The notes below the pieces were generated by a model. That model saw only the letters and a program-made list of their open reading frames with translations, was not told the origin of the DNA and did no database searches. From UBA922 sp964565405 (GTDB lineage Bacteria; Patescibacteriota; Patescibacteriia; Magasanikbacterales; UBA922): a DNA stretch of 31,390 bases. Positions 22,971 through 31,385 of the stretch are shown piece by piece. A program made the position numbers and the translations under genes. The stretch lies in assembly GCA_964565405.1 (NCBI GenBank), contig CAZMEW010000012.1, positions 1 through 31,390 on the forward strand, in the 5' to 3' direction. How positions within the stretch are numbered: the stretch's first letter is position 1; each line of letters begins with the position of its first letter.

Positions 22971-24167
22971 ATGACTCTTCGCAGTATTAGACAAGTGAAA
23001 GATTTGGCAGGCAAACGAGTATTGGTTCGGGTTGATTACAATATTCCAATACTCAAAGGAAAGGTAGAAGAGACATTTCGAATTGCAGCTTCAATACCAA
23101 CCATAGAGTTTTTGCTCGAGCAGCGTGCGTGCGTGTTACTTATGGCGCATATTGGAAGACCTGGAGGGAAAGTGGTCAAAGATCTTCGAATTGATCCAGT
23201 TGCAAAAGTGCTCGAAAAATTGCTCAAGAAAAAAGTGGAAATAATTGATTCCGGTGATTGGACAAAATTAGAAAAAATCAAAAAACATGTTGCAAAAGTA
23301 AAACCAGGAAGTGTGGCAATATATGATAATATCCGGTTCGCTGAAGGTGAAGAACAAAACAAAAAATATTTTGCAGAAGAACTTGCCTCATTAGGGGATA
23401 TATTCGTACTTGATGGGTTTGGAGTCGCACATAGAGACAGTCCGTCGGTTACCGGAATTGCAGGCTTTATTCCATCATTCGCAGGATTACTACTCGAAAA
23501 AGAAATAATGGGTTTAACTCGTGTGATCGAGGCAAAAAAGAAGTCGAGCGTACTCGTGTTGGGTGGTGCAAAGATAGAGACTAAGCTTCCAATTATCTCC
23601 CACCTGAAAGACCAAGTGGAAGTTATTCTTACGGGTGGAGGAATTGTAAATACCTATCTTAAATCACAAGGGTTTGGGGTGGGGACTTCTTTGGTTGACG
23701 AAGATATGCTAGATGAGGCGAAAAAACTCAAAAAAATAAAATCAATCGAGTGGCCACGCGATGTGGTAGTGGGAAAAAAAGACGGCTCAGGTGCGCGCGT
23801 AGTTACCTTAGAAAAAAAACCGTTTAAAATTTGTGAGGACGATGAGGCAATTTTTGATATTGGTCCTGCAACCATTCTACTATATGCTGAAGATCTGAAA
23901 TTGGCAGAGTCTATTATTTGGAACGGTGCAATGGGATATTTCGAACAAAAGCCCTATGATACAGGAACACTCGCAATCGCGCGTCTAGTTGCATCTCAGT
24001 CACAAGGAAAAGCGTTTGGTGTAGTGGGTGGTGGAGAAACAATTCAATCACTGGGTATGGTGAATATGCAAGAATTTGTCGATCTCGTTTCGACGGGGGG
24101 AGGCGCAATGCTTGAATTTTTGAGTGGAAAAAAATTACCAGGAGTAGAAATGGTTACCAAAAAATAA
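22971..24167 (+). CDS. pgk: Phosphoglycerate kinase
   Basis: 398 residues, complete. It transfers phosphate from 1,3-bisphosphoglycerate to ADP. The substrate half has VLVRVDYNIP (RVDxNVP in most), HIGRPGG, DNIRFAEGE and LDGFGVAHRDSPSVTGI. The nucleotide half has VLVLGGAKIETKLPII, a GGG loop (ILTGGGIVNTYL), WNGAMGYFE and VVGGGETIQS. It ends with the hinge and substrate block VSTGGGAMLEFLSGKKLPGVEML-like sequence. Several positions differ from textbook enzymes, for example GGAKI-E-T-K instead of GGAKV-S-D-K, but all catalytic blocks are there. It follows gap in one operon. After it comes a 122-nt spacer with a promoter for the SIMPL-domain gene and no clear terminator. Confidence 0.97.
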   Translation: MTLRSIRQVKDLAGKRVLVRVDYNIPILKGKVEETFRIAASIPTIEFLLEQRACVLLMAHIGRPGGKVVKDLRIDPVAKVLEKLLKKKVEIIDSGDWTKLEKIKKHVAKVKPGSVAIYDNIRFAEGEEQNKKYFAEELASLGDIFVLDGFGVAHRDSPSVTGIAGFIPSFAGLLLEKEIMGLTRVIEAKKKSSVLVLGGAKIETKLPIISHLKDQVEVILTGGGIVNTYLKSQGFGVGTSLVDEDMLDEAKKLKKIKSIEWPRDVVVGKKDGSGARVVTLEKKPFKICEDDEAIFDIGPATILLYAEDLKLAESIIWNGAMGYFEQKPYDTGTLAIARLVASQSQGKAFGVVGGGETIQSLGMVNMQEFVDLVSTGGGAMLEFLSGKKLPGVEMVTKK

Positions 24168-24215
24168 ATAATGCGTATATATCCACAGAAGAGTGCGGAA
24201 TAAAATTAATTTCTG

Positions 24216-24224
24216 TGCTATACT
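24216..24224 (+). promoter_or_regulatory. Extended -10 promoter of the SIMPL-domain gene
   Basis: TGC-TATACT, the same nine bases as before the SpoIID-like gene, with no clear -35. A pyrimidine-rich leader of about 60 nt follows. Confidence 0.6.
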
Positions 24225-24289
24225 TGCAGCAGTAAAATATTTTAATTCTTCTTTTTACTTTTTGCCTTTTTATTTTTTACTTTGTTAAT

Positions 24290-25192
24290 ATGCCTGTCAA
24301 AAAATCATTCGCTCGTCCGATGATGGAGGAGCCGATAGTACCGGTGACGCCTATAATGTCGACACCAGAACCTAAGCATAAAATGGAATGTTGCGAATCT
24401 GAGGGTCATGGAAAACATGGATGGTGCAGTTGGGTCGGAAAAAAACTCATCGCGACATTTGTGGGAATATTGATCGTATATTTAACCGTATTTTTGGGGG
24501 TACTTATCAGAAATGAGGTACGAAAATATGATTTTATTGGGCAAGCCGACAAACCAGAGCGCACGATTCGCGTTGAGGCGGAGGGTAAGATAAGTGTTAA
24601 GCCTGATATTGCAATGACTACGATGGGTGTTACGACTGAAGCTGCTACAGTAGCTGAAGCTCAACAGAAAAATACTGATACGGTGAATAAATTGATTAGT
24701 CGAGTAAAAGAAGTGGGGATCGATGCTGCGGATATTCAAACTAGAGATTACAGTGTATATCCAGCATATAATTACCCAACGGACGGCAGCAAGCCACAAC
24801 TTCGGGGATATACTATCAGTCAGAATGTAGCGATAAAAATTAGGGATTTAGCAAAAGCAAATCAAGTACTAGGTCTGGCAGGAGAGGTAGGTGCAACTAA
24901 TGTGAGTGGACTTGAGTTCACGATTGATGATAAGGATGCGTATCTCGCACAAGCACGAAGTGAAGCATTGAAGAAGGTGGGAGAAAAAGCTGAGGCGCTC
25001 TCATCGATGCTCGGTCTCAAATTATCAGGGATTGTTTCATATGATGAATACGAGTCTTCGGGCGCTCAACCATATTATGGGACAAAAATGTACGATATGG
25101 CAATTGGTGCATCTGTCGAGAGCGCTCCTTCAATTGAGGCAGGTACCAATGATGTTGTATTGCATGTCGGTGTGACGTTTGAACTCAAATAA
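24290..25192 (+). CDS. SIMPL-domain (DUF541) membrane-anchored protein
   Basis: 300 residues. A cytoplasmic N-terminus of about 52 residues holds a Cys/His-rich patch (Cys34, Cys35, His40, His43, Cys46). One membrane helix, LIATFVGILIVYLTVFLGVLI (in part), follows near 53-73. The outer part is a DUF541/SIMPL domain: RTIRVEAEGKISVKPDIAMTT, then a long helix AEAQQKNTDTVNKLISRVKEVGI, DIQTRDYSVYPAYNY, GYTISQNVAIKIRDL and LAQARSEALKKVGEKAEALSSMLGLKL. SIMPL proteins form periplasmic or surface oligomers; some affect oxidative stress or signalling, but no enzymatic role is established. It interrupts the glycolytic genes yet has its own promoter and terminator, so it is an independent unit. Confidence 0.85.
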   Translation: MPVKKSFARPMMEEPIVPVTPIMSTPEPKHKMECCESEGHGKHGWCSWVGKKLIATFVGILIVYLTVFLGVLIRNEVRKYDFIGQADKPERTIRVEAEGKISVKPDIAMTTMGVTTEAATVAEAQQKNTDTVNKLISRVKEVGIDAADIQTRDYSVYPAYNYPTDGSKPQLRGYTISQNVAIKIRDLAKANQVLGLAGEVGATNVSGLEFTIDDKDAYLAQARSEALKKVGEKAEALSSMLGLKLSGIVSYDEYESSGAQPYYGTKMYDMAIGASVESAPSIEAGTNDVVLHVGVTFELK

Positions 25193-25212
25193 ATTGAGTA
25201 GCAAATTGATTA

Positions 25213-25237
25213 AAAACGACCTTTTCAAGGTCGTTTT
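25213..25237 (+). terminator. Terminator after the SIMPL-domain gene
   Basis: AAAACGACCTT-TTC-AAGGTCGTTTT is a perfect 11-bp stem ending in four Ts. It is symmetrical, so it could act in both directions. Confidence 0.85.
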
Positions 25238-25241
25238 GGTT

Positions 25242-25250
25242 TGATATACT
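25242..25250 (+). promoter_or_regulatory. Extended -10 promoter of eno
   Basis: TGA-TATACT placed 5 nt after the terminator stem. The -35 position falls inside the hairpin (TTTTCA). Predicted leader about 20 nt. Confidence 0.55.
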
Positions 25251-25275
25251 GAAATACACTAATCAATTTTTGTGT

Positions 25276-26532
25276 ATGAAAAATGTCTTAATCGCACAAG
25301 TAACCGCACGAGAAATACTTGATTCTCGAGGAAATCCGACAGTCGAAGCACGAGTGAGATTGACAGATGGGACTGAAGCAAAAGCAGCAGTACCAAGTGG
25401 TGCTTCAACCGGGACGCATGAAGCGCTTGAATTACGAGACGGTGGGTCAAGATACCATGGGAAAGGGGTATTGAAAGCTGTAAAAAATGTAAATACACTT
25501 ATTGCCTCAAAACTTAGAGGAATGGGCGCTTTTAACCAACGTGCAATTGATACAGTTTTGTGTGAACTGGATGGTACATCAGAGAAGAAAAAATTAGGGG
25601 CAAATGCGATTCTCTCGGTGTCTTTAGCGACTGCGCGAGCTGCAGCGTTGAGTCGTCAGAAACCTTTGTATATATATCTTCGTGAAGCATTCAGGTTGGG
25701 TGAAAAAAAGTTTAGATTACCAGTTGCTACAATGAATATTCTGAATGGGGGGAGACATGCAAATAACAACCTGACATGCCAGGAATTTATGATTATTCCA
25801 GTGCACAAGAAGATGAGAGAACGAGTGCGTATAGGATCAGAGGTATTTCACAGTTTGAAGGATTTATTAAACCAAAAAGGATTGGCAACAGGGGTGGGGG
25901 ACGAAGGTGGATTTGCACCAAATTTACCCAATAATGAACGGGCGATTCAATTAATTATTAAGGCAATTCAGGCAGCAGGGTATATACCAGGAAAACAAGT
26001 GTGCATCGGAATGGATGTCGCTTCATCTGAGTTCTATCGTGGGGGAAAGTATTATCTTGATGGACCAAAAAATCCGGTTAGCCCAGAAACAGTTATCGGA
26101 ATACTTGAGTCATGGGTAAAGCGGTATCCCATTTTATTCCTTGAAGATGGATTGTCCGAAGATGATTGGAAAAATTGGAAAATACTCACCAAAAAATTAG
26201 GTTCAAAAGTTTCGCTGGTAGGTGATGATTTATTTGTAACGAATACTGAGAGAATCAAACAAGGAATTGAAGAAAATGTTGCAAATGCAGTATTGATTAA
26301 GGTTAATCAGATCGGTACGTTGACAGAGACGATAGAAGCAATCGAACTTGCACGGAAATACAATTACAAAATAGCCGTCTCTCATCGATCAGGTGAGACC
26401 GGAGATACGTTTATTGCTGATCTCGCTGTTGCGGTAAATGCTGAATTTATTAAGACTGGTTCATTATCACGTTCAGAGCGAGTAGAAAAGTACAATCGGT
26501 TGATGGAAATTGAGGATGAATTAGGATTATAA
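25276..26532 (+). CDS. eno: Enolase
   Basis: 418 residues from the ATG at 25276; a TTG two codons earlier is the only alternative. Enolase dehydrates 2-phosphoglycerate to phosphoenolpyruvate. The N-terminal part has REILDSRGNPTVEA and VPSGASTGTHEALELRDGG, with the mobile substrate loop. NILNGGRHANNN and QEFMIIP carry catalytic-region residues. VCIGMDVASSEFY, FLEDGLSEDDW and LVGDDLFVTN supply the three Mg ligands. VLIKVNQIGT has the catalytic Lys, followed by SHRSGET and IKTGSLSRSERVEKYN. It is transcribed from its own promoter behind the SIMPL terminator and sits 58 nt before the first iPGM gene, separated by an AT-rich hairpin. No Shine-Dalgarno site is seen. Confidence 0.98.
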   Translation: MKNVLIAQVTAREILDSRGNPTVEARVRLTDGTEAKAAVPSGASTGTHEALELRDGGSRYHGKGVLKAVKNVNTLIASKLRGMGAFNQRAIDTVLCELDGTSEKKKLGANAILSVSLATARAAALSRQKPLYIYLREAFRLGEKKFRLPVATMNILNGGRHANNNLTCQEFMIIPVHKKMRERVRIGSEVFHSLKDLLNQKGLATGVGDEGGFAPNLPNNERAIQLIIKAIQAAGYIPGKQVCIGMDVASSEFYRGGKYYLDGPKNPVSPETVIGILESWVKRYPILFLEDGLSEDDWKNWKILTKKLGSKVSLVGDDLFVTNTERIKQGIEENVANAVLIKVNQIGTLTETIEAIELARKYNYKIAVSHRSGETGDTFIADLAVAVNAEFIKTGSLSRSERVEKYNRLMEIEDELGL

Positions 26533-26572
26533 ATTATTCTAATTAGAAGACTTAGGTCAATTAGAATAATTT
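26531..26572. repeat. Perfect 14-bp inverted repeat between eno and the first iPGM gene
   Basis: AAATTATTCTAATT and AATTAGAATAATTT flank a 14-nt loop and overlap the eno stop codon. There are no GC pairs beyond two and no T run after the stem, so it is unlikely to be a strong terminator. It may be a processing or stability element within an eno-gpmI transcript. Confidence 0.75.
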
Positions 26573-26590
26573 GTTAGACATTAAAAATGT

Positions 26591-28171
26591 ATGCCAACTA
26601 AAAAACAAAAAGAATCTTCTACCTCAACAGCATCCCCCACCGTACTCATTATTCTCGATGGTTTCGGTCTTGCACCTGAAAAAAACGAAGGAAATGCAAT
26701 AACCTCAAAAACAGCGCCGCATATTTTTGAGTACATGAAAAAATATCCTACATCGAAATTAAAGACGTATGGAGAACACGTGGGATTATTCCCGGGACAG
26801 CGAGGAAATTCTGAGGCAGGGCATTTGAATATCGGAGCGGGTAGAATCGTTAAACAAGATCTCGTGGCAATTTCAGATACCATCCATGATGGAACTTTTT
26901 TCAAAAATGAAGCATTCAAACAAGCACTGTTTCATGTTAAGAAATATAAATCAGCAGTGCACCTCATGGGACTTCTGACCGATGAGAACAGTGCTCATTC
27001 ATATCCCGAACACGTGTATGCGTTACTTGAACTCTGTCGAAGAGAAGAAGTGGAAAAAGTATACCTACACCTCTTTACCGACGGTCGTGATTCAGGGCCG
27101 CATGCTGCTGCGAACTATCTCCATGAACTACGGGGACACATGCTTCATACTGAAAAAATTGTAACAGTCATGGGTCGTCTATATGGTATGGATCGAAATA
27201 AGATATGGAGTCGTACCGAAGCTGCATATGAAGCAATGGTTATGGGCATGGGTCACCAGGTGCATAGTGCGGAGGAAGCATTAGAACAAGCTTACAATCG
27301 TGGAGAAACTGATGAATTTATAACCCCTTCAGTGGTCGTCGATGATAAAGGTAGACCTGTGGGTACGATTGGAAATCATGATGTAGTAATCTTTTTCAAT
27401 GCACGGTCAGATCGGGCTCGACAAATTACCAAGGCGTTTACGCAAGAAGATTTTAATAAACGAAACCCAGGGTCATTCAGAAGAACAAAAATTCCCAAAA
27501 ATATTCGTTTTGTGGCACTGACTGATTTCGGCCCAGATTTAGAGAATATCTTAACAGCATTTCCATCTCCAGATGTCTATCATACACTTCCACTCGCATT
27601 ATCACACCTGACCCAACTCTATATTGCTGAATCAGAAAAATACGCCCATGTAACGTATTTTATCAATGGTGGGTATGCTGATCCCGTCAATGGAGAGGAC
27701 CGTATGAAAATAGAGTCAAAAACAGTTGCACATCATGATGAAAAGCCTCAAATGGAAGCTCTACAAATTACGAAAAAAGTTCTCGGGTTTATGAAAAAAA
27801 ATGCATATCAATTTTATTGTATTAATTACGCAAATGCAGATATGGTAGGACATACTGAGAATTTTAAAGCGGCAAAAATCGCAGTGACGACTATTGATAC
27901 CTGTGTTAATGAAATTGTGGAAGCAGTGCTTAGCCGACAGGGGCAAGTATTAATTGTAGCTGACCATGGAAATGCCGAAGAGATGAAAAATCTCAAAACT
28001 GGTGAAGTAGATACTGAACACAGTCTAAACCCTGTGCCCTGCGTTCTGATCCGTCCAGATATCAAAGGAATTAAGTTGAAAGATGGAATTTTGGCTGATG
28101 TTGCGCCAACCTTGATTAAAATGGTCGGTGGCTTGCAACCGAGAGAAATGACCGGAAAATCATTGTTCTAA
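26591..28171 (+). CDS. gpmI: 2,3-bisphosphoglycerate-independent phosphoglycerate mutase, divergent copy
   Basis: 526 residues of the alkaline-phosphatase-like iPGM family, which converts 3- to 2-phosphoglycerate with Mn2+. Metal and catalytic residues are present: ILDGFG (Asp23), GQRGNSEAGH with the nucleophile Ser74, AHSYPEH, FTDGRDSGP, FNARSDRARQ, NYANADMVGHT and VADHGNAEE. It differs from the usual pattern at several near-active-site spots: FPGQRGNSEA where most have GQMGNSEV, LTDENSAHSY, and GRLYGMDRNKIWSRTEAAY in place of GRYYAMDRDxRW. A 15-residue Lys/Ser/Thr-rich extension precedes the core. The gene is followed after one base by a second iPGM gene, so both are translated from one message. 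The pair may be functionally split, with this copy perhaps altered in specificity. Confidence 0.93.
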   Translation: MPTKKQKESSTSTASPTVLIILDGFGLAPEKNEGNAITSKTAPHIFEYMKKYPTSKLKTYGEHVGLFPGQRGNSEAGHLNIGAGRIVKQDLVAISDTIHDGTFFKNEAFKQALFHVKKYKSAVHLMGLLTDENSAHSYPEHVYALLELCRREEVEKVYLHLFTDGRDSGPHAAANYLHELRGHMLHTEKIVTVMGRLYGMDRNKIWSRTEAAYEAMVMGMGHQVHSAEEALEQAYNRGETDEFITPSVVVDDKGRPVGTIGNHDVVIFFNARSDRARQITKAFTQEDFNKRNPGSFRRTKIPKNIRFVALTDFGPDLENILTAFPSPDVYHTLPLALSHLTQLYIAESEKYAHVTYFINGGYADPVNGEDRMKIESKTVAHHDEKPQMEALQITKKVLGFMKKNAYQFYCINYANADMVGHTENFKAAKIAVTTIDTCVNEIVEAVLSRQGQVLIVADHGNAEEMKNLKTGEVDTEHSLNPVPCVLIRPDIKGIKLKDGILADVAPTLIKMVGGLQPREMTGKSLF

Positions 28172-28172
28172 T

Positions 28173-29750
28173 ATGCCCCGAACAAAACCAGTAGTACTTG
28201 CGATTCTCGATGGCTGGGGAGTGGCCCCTGCAAGTGATGGGAACGCAATTCATCATGCAGACACCCCAAACATGGATCGTTTTATCAATGAGTATCCAGC
28301 CATGTCTCTGTATGCTTCCGGAAACGAAGTCGGGCTTTCATATGGGGAAATGGGAAATTCAGAAGTGGGGCATCTAAATATTGGTGCGGGGCGTGTGTAC
28401 TATCAGACATTTCCTCGAATTAACAAAACAATCATCGATGGGACTTTTTTTCAGAATAAAGCATTACTCTCTGCAAAAGAACATGTATTGAGTCATAATT
28501 CAGCCCTGCATTTGGTAGGACTTGTAAGTCCAGGAAATGTACATGCAAGTCAGGATCATCTGTATGCTTTGCTTGAATTTGCGAAGAAAAATAAGATAAA
28601 AAAGGTATTTATTCATGCGATTCTCGACGGGAGAGATACGATCTATAATAGTGCTAAAGATTTTATCGGGAAGCTTGAGGAAAAAATAAAGAAAATCGGT
28701 GTCGGAGAGATTGCGACCATATCAGGGAGGTATTATGCAATGGATCGAGACAATCGCTGGGATAGAATAGAGCGAGCATACAAAGCTATGGTTGACGGGG
28801 TGTCTGAGACCTATAGTAAAGATCCTATTGATGCCATAGAGTCGTCCTACGACAAACAAGTGTATGATGAAGAATTCATACCCGTAGTCATTGGTCGGGA
28901 GGGTAAACCTACTGCTCAAGTAAAAAAAGGGGATGCTGTAATTTTTTTCAACTTCCGTCCTGATCGTGCACGACAACTGACCAAAGCATTTGTGTTACCC
29001 GGATTTGATAAATTCAAACGTGACTATATATCGGACTTATTATTTGTCACCATGACTGAGTACGAGAAAGAAATTCCAGTGCTCGTGGCATACCCACCGG
29101 TCGTAGTTCATAATTGCTTGGCCGAAGTGATTAGCAAAGCAGGACTGACTCAATATCATATTGCTGAAACTGAAAAGTACGCACATATCACCTTCTTCCT
29201 CAATGGTACTGTTGAAGAAGCATTTGAGGGTGAAGATCGAGAAATCATTCCCTCGCCTAATGTTTCCTCATACGACAAAGCTCCAGAGATGGCTGCTGCT
29301 GAAATTACCAAGAAAATAATCCGCGCAATTGAATCTGATAAGTATGATGTGATTTTGGTGAACTATGCGAATGCTGACATGGTTGCTCATACCGGAGATC
29401 GAAATGCGACAATCAAGGGTTGTGAAGCAATCGATCGAGGGCTTGGTAAAATCGCTGAATATGTAGAAGCAAAAGGTGGAGTACTCCTGATTACTGCAGA
29501 TCACGGAAACGCAGAAGAAGTCATCAATTTGAAGACCGGTGAAAAAGACAAAGAACATAGCAACAATCCAGTTCCATTTCTTATTATTGGTTCTGAATTT
29601 AGAGGAAAAGCAGGGCCTACAGGAGATCCACCTGAAGGAGATTTGAGCCTCATGCATCCAGTTGGAATCTTGGCAGATGTTGCACCAACCATACTTTCGA
29701 TACTTGGAATTGATCAACCTCCAGAGATGACAGGGCGAAGCCTAATATAG
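28173..29750 (+). CDS. gpmI: 2,3-bisphosphoglycerate-independent phosphoglycerate mutase, canonical-like copy
   Basis: 525 residues of the same iPGM family and closer to the textbook enzyme. ILDGWGVAP holds Asp12, GEMGNSEVGHLNIGAGR holds the nucleophile Ser63, and VHASQDH, ILDGRDT, SGRYYAMDRDNRWDRIERAY, FNFRPDRARQLTKAF, AETEKYAHITFF, VNYANADMVAHTGD and ITADHGNAEE complete the metal sites and substrate lid. EGEDREIIPSPNVSSYDKAPEM is the common C-terminal block. The family's NGG after TFF is NGT here. It begins one base after the first copy, indicating translational coupling, and together with gap, pgk and eno completes glyceraldehyde-3-phosphate to phosphoenolpyruvate. The decayed four-helix-bundle cassette starts right after its stop codon; no separate terminator is visible. 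Confidence 0.96.
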   Translation: MPRTKPVVLAILDGWGVAPASDGNAIHHADTPNMDRFINEYPAMSLYASGNEVGLSYGEMGNSEVGHLNIGAGRVYYQTFPRINKTIIDGTFFQNKALLSAKEHVLSHNSALHLVGLVSPGNVHASQDHLYALLEFAKKNKIKKVFIHAILDGRDTIYNSAKDFIGKLEEKIKKIGVGEIATISGRYYAMDRDNRWDRIERAYKAMVDGVSETYSKDPIDAIESSYDKQVYDEEFIPVVIGREGKPTAQVKKGDAVIFFNFRPDRARQLTKAFVLPGFDKFKRDYISDLLFVTMTEYEKEIPVLVAYPPVVVHNCLAEVISKAGLTQYHIAETEKYAHITFFLNGTVEEAFEGEDREIIPSPNVSSYDKAPEMAAAEITKKIIRAIESDKYDVILVNYANADMVAHTGDRNATIKGCEAIDRGLGKIAEYVEAKGGVLLITADHGNAEEVINLKTGEKDKEHSNNPVPFLIIGSEFRGKAGPTGDPPEGDLSLMHPVGILADVAPTILSILGIDQPPEMTGRSLI

Positions 29751-29783
29751 GTTCAAATTTCAAATTCAAAAAGTTCCAATAAA
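29751..29783 (+). repeat. Left imperfect terminal repeat of the four-helix-bundle cassette
   Basis: This short AT-rich stretch contains TTTCAAATTCAAAAAGTTC. An inverted counterpart (ACAAATTCAAAATAAAAGTTC read on the minus strand) lies at about 30197-30217. The pair bounds the decayed gene and abuts the stop codons of both neighbours. Confidence 0.5.
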
Positions 29784-30198
29784 ATGTCAAATATTCAAGG
29801 AGGGAAAATTTATAATTTAGAAGAACGAACTGCAAGATTTGGCGAGAAAGTAATTGGATGTGGTCAAAAAAATTCCAAAAGATGACAGCAGTAAACGTTT
29901 AATACCGCAATTAGTCGGCTCAGGAACAGTAATCGGGGCAAATTATGGTGGAGCGGATTGTGCTGAAAGTAGTAAAGATTTTGTTCATAAAATGTCTATT
30001 GCAAATAAAGAAGTCAAAGAGTCTAAACATTTTATTAGAAGGTGAGCAAAAGCATACCCACAATTAGCTGACGAGTTAAGAAAATTATGGAAAGAAGCAC
30101 ATGAACTCAACTGTATATTTAGTGTTATGATACAAAAGACAAAATTAACACAAATTAAAAAAAGATATCCTAGAGGGATAATCTTTTTAGTTATTTGA
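29784..30198 (+). pseudogene. Decayed four-helix-bundle (S23/IVP-like) protein gene
   Basis: The translation matches the four-helix-bundle family associated with 23S rRNA intervening sequences, and is broken twice. It starts MSNIQGGKIYNLEERTARF-GEKVI. An extra G near 29856-29857 then shifts the frame, and the sequence continues in the next frame as DVVKKIPKDDSSKRLIPQL, SGTVIGANYGGADCAESSKDF and KMSIANKEVKESKHFIRR. A TGA stop at 30043 interrupts it, after which AKAYPQLADELRKLW-KEAHELN..IFSVMIQKTK resumes in the same frame. The original end was probably near 30150; the last residues run through a terminator. The intact protein is a small coaxial helical bundle of unknown exact role, usually found inside rRNA genes or free-standing in small mobile cassettes. 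Here it is non-functional unless the two breaks are sequence errors. Confidence 0.85.
30159..30188 (+). terminator. Terminator of the decayed cassette
   Basis: AAAAAGAT and ATCC pair with GGAT and ATCTTTTT around a 5-nt loop with one bulged A, ending in five Ts. It overlaps the read-through tail of the pseudogene and may now also end the iPGM transcript. Confidence 0.65.
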
Positions 30199-30233
30199 AC
30201 TTTTATTTTGAATTTGTAATTTTAATTTTGAAA

Positions 30234-31385
30234 TTACACAGTAATCGCCTCTTTCAAATGTTTCAAAATTTCTTCTTCTACTTCTTTTAAATGTCGTCCA
30301 GAAACCGAGAACGTAGCATTCTCTTCGTCTCCCAGCGCTGCATACTTTTTCATAATTTCTGTCGCGTGGAAATTAGGAATTATTTTGAGCATTCCATGTA
30401 CTACAGTATCAGTGCTGGTTGGACTTTCATACAGTACGAGGATGAACTTAGCATCGGGAGAAAATGCAATCAACTCATCAATAATCATGGAGAGATCATC
30501 AACTTTCGCATTCGAACGAATAAAATCATCACGGGTAATTGTAGTCGAGATAATTCCGTCAGTTGAATCATACGTGAGGTGAGTAAGCGCGGAACCCCAG
30601 AGTTTGAACGTTGAGACTGTCTTGGTTTGGAACAATTGTTCGATAATGTGGGCACGATCAGCGCCAAGCTCAACAAGTTTGCCTGCGACAGTGAGTGTGT
30701 GAGGTCGAACTTTTTTGTCTTTGAAACTGTTAGTGCCTGCGATAATACCGGTAAGAAGTGTCTGCGCGATTTCTTTGGTAATAAATTCAGGCTTGTGTGC
30801 ATTCATGAATTCATAGAGTATTTCAGATGAGGTACTAGCAGGCAATTCAACAAGGTTGATGTGTCCAAAAAGTTCATTTGAAGGCTTGTGATCAATATTA
30901 AAAATCGGAGTCTTAAAAAAGAATTCTTCATGATTGGTGTAGATATCACCAAGTGCTGAAAGGTTTGGGGTATCAACTACCACAATTGCGTCATATTTAA
31001 ATTCAGTTTGTGAAGTTCGAATGAGATCTTTCGCGAAGTATCCATTTTTTGGGGTAATAAAAAGGCGAAGTTTTTCATCCTTCACGTCATATTTGAGATT
31101 CGATAGACCATTTTTTGAAATATCAAGGGTCAACACAAATTGATGTAAGCTGCCAAGAGATGGAGAAATGGAGTCCGCGTCTCGAAGAAAAGAGAGTCGG
31201 GTAGGGAGTACAAAACTATCACATACGAGATGGGTCTTTTTTCCAAGTTGCTCAAAAAATAGCTTAAGAGCAAGCATTGAGGCGATTGCGTCACCATGCG
31301 GCTCTTTTTTGGTAGTTATAAGAATATGTTTCTTATCTTCAAGAGCACGAATGAGTTGTTGTAGGATATATAAACCCATAGCCAT
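30234..31385 (-). CDS. DHH-family phosphoesterase-like protein (degenerate motifs)
   Basis: 383 residues resembling the NrnA/RecJ-type DHH superfamily of oligoribonucleases and cyclic-dinucleotide or pAp phosphatases. The N-terminal Rossmann-like half has ILITTKKEPHGDAIASMLALKLF, where most members have PDGDAIGS; YDAIVVVDTPNLSALGDI; and FNIDHKPSNELFGHINLVE with ASTSSEILYEF. The name-giving DHH is DHK here, and the first motif has His where Asp is usual. The C-terminal part lacks the GGGHxxAAG motif of DHHA1 and instead ends GDEENATFSVSGRHLKEVEEE. Loss of key metal ligands suggests altered or lost catalysis. The ATG at 31385 is only 5 nt from the window edge, so upstream context and a longer start cannot be judged. 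An ATG two codons later is also possible. Confidence 0.8.
   Translation of the reverse strand: MAMGLYILQQLIRALEDKKHILITTKKEPHGDAIASMLALKLFFEQLGKKTHLVCDSFVLPTRLSFLRDADSISPSLGSLHQFVLTLDISKNGLSNLKYDVKDEKLRLFITPKNGYFAKDLIRTSQTEFKYDAIVVVDTPNLSALGDIYTNHEEFFFKTPIFNIDHKPSNELFGHINLVELPASTSSEILYEFMNAHKPEFITKEIAQTLLTGIIAGTNSFKDKKVRPHTLTVAGKLVELGADRAHIIEQLFQTKTVSTFKLWGSALTHLTYDSTDGIISTTITRDDFIRSNAKVDDLSMIIDELIAFSPDAKFILVLYESPTSTDTVVHGMLKIIPNFHATEIMKKYAALGDEENATFSVSGRHLKEVEEEILKHLKEAITV

Noticed and set aside
30040..30048. Possible recoding of TGA (as glycine or tryptophan) to rescue the four-helix-bundle gene
   Set aside because: The gene also has a frameshift upstream, and no other gene in the window needs TGA read-through; the residue expected at this point in the family is neither Gly nor Trp.
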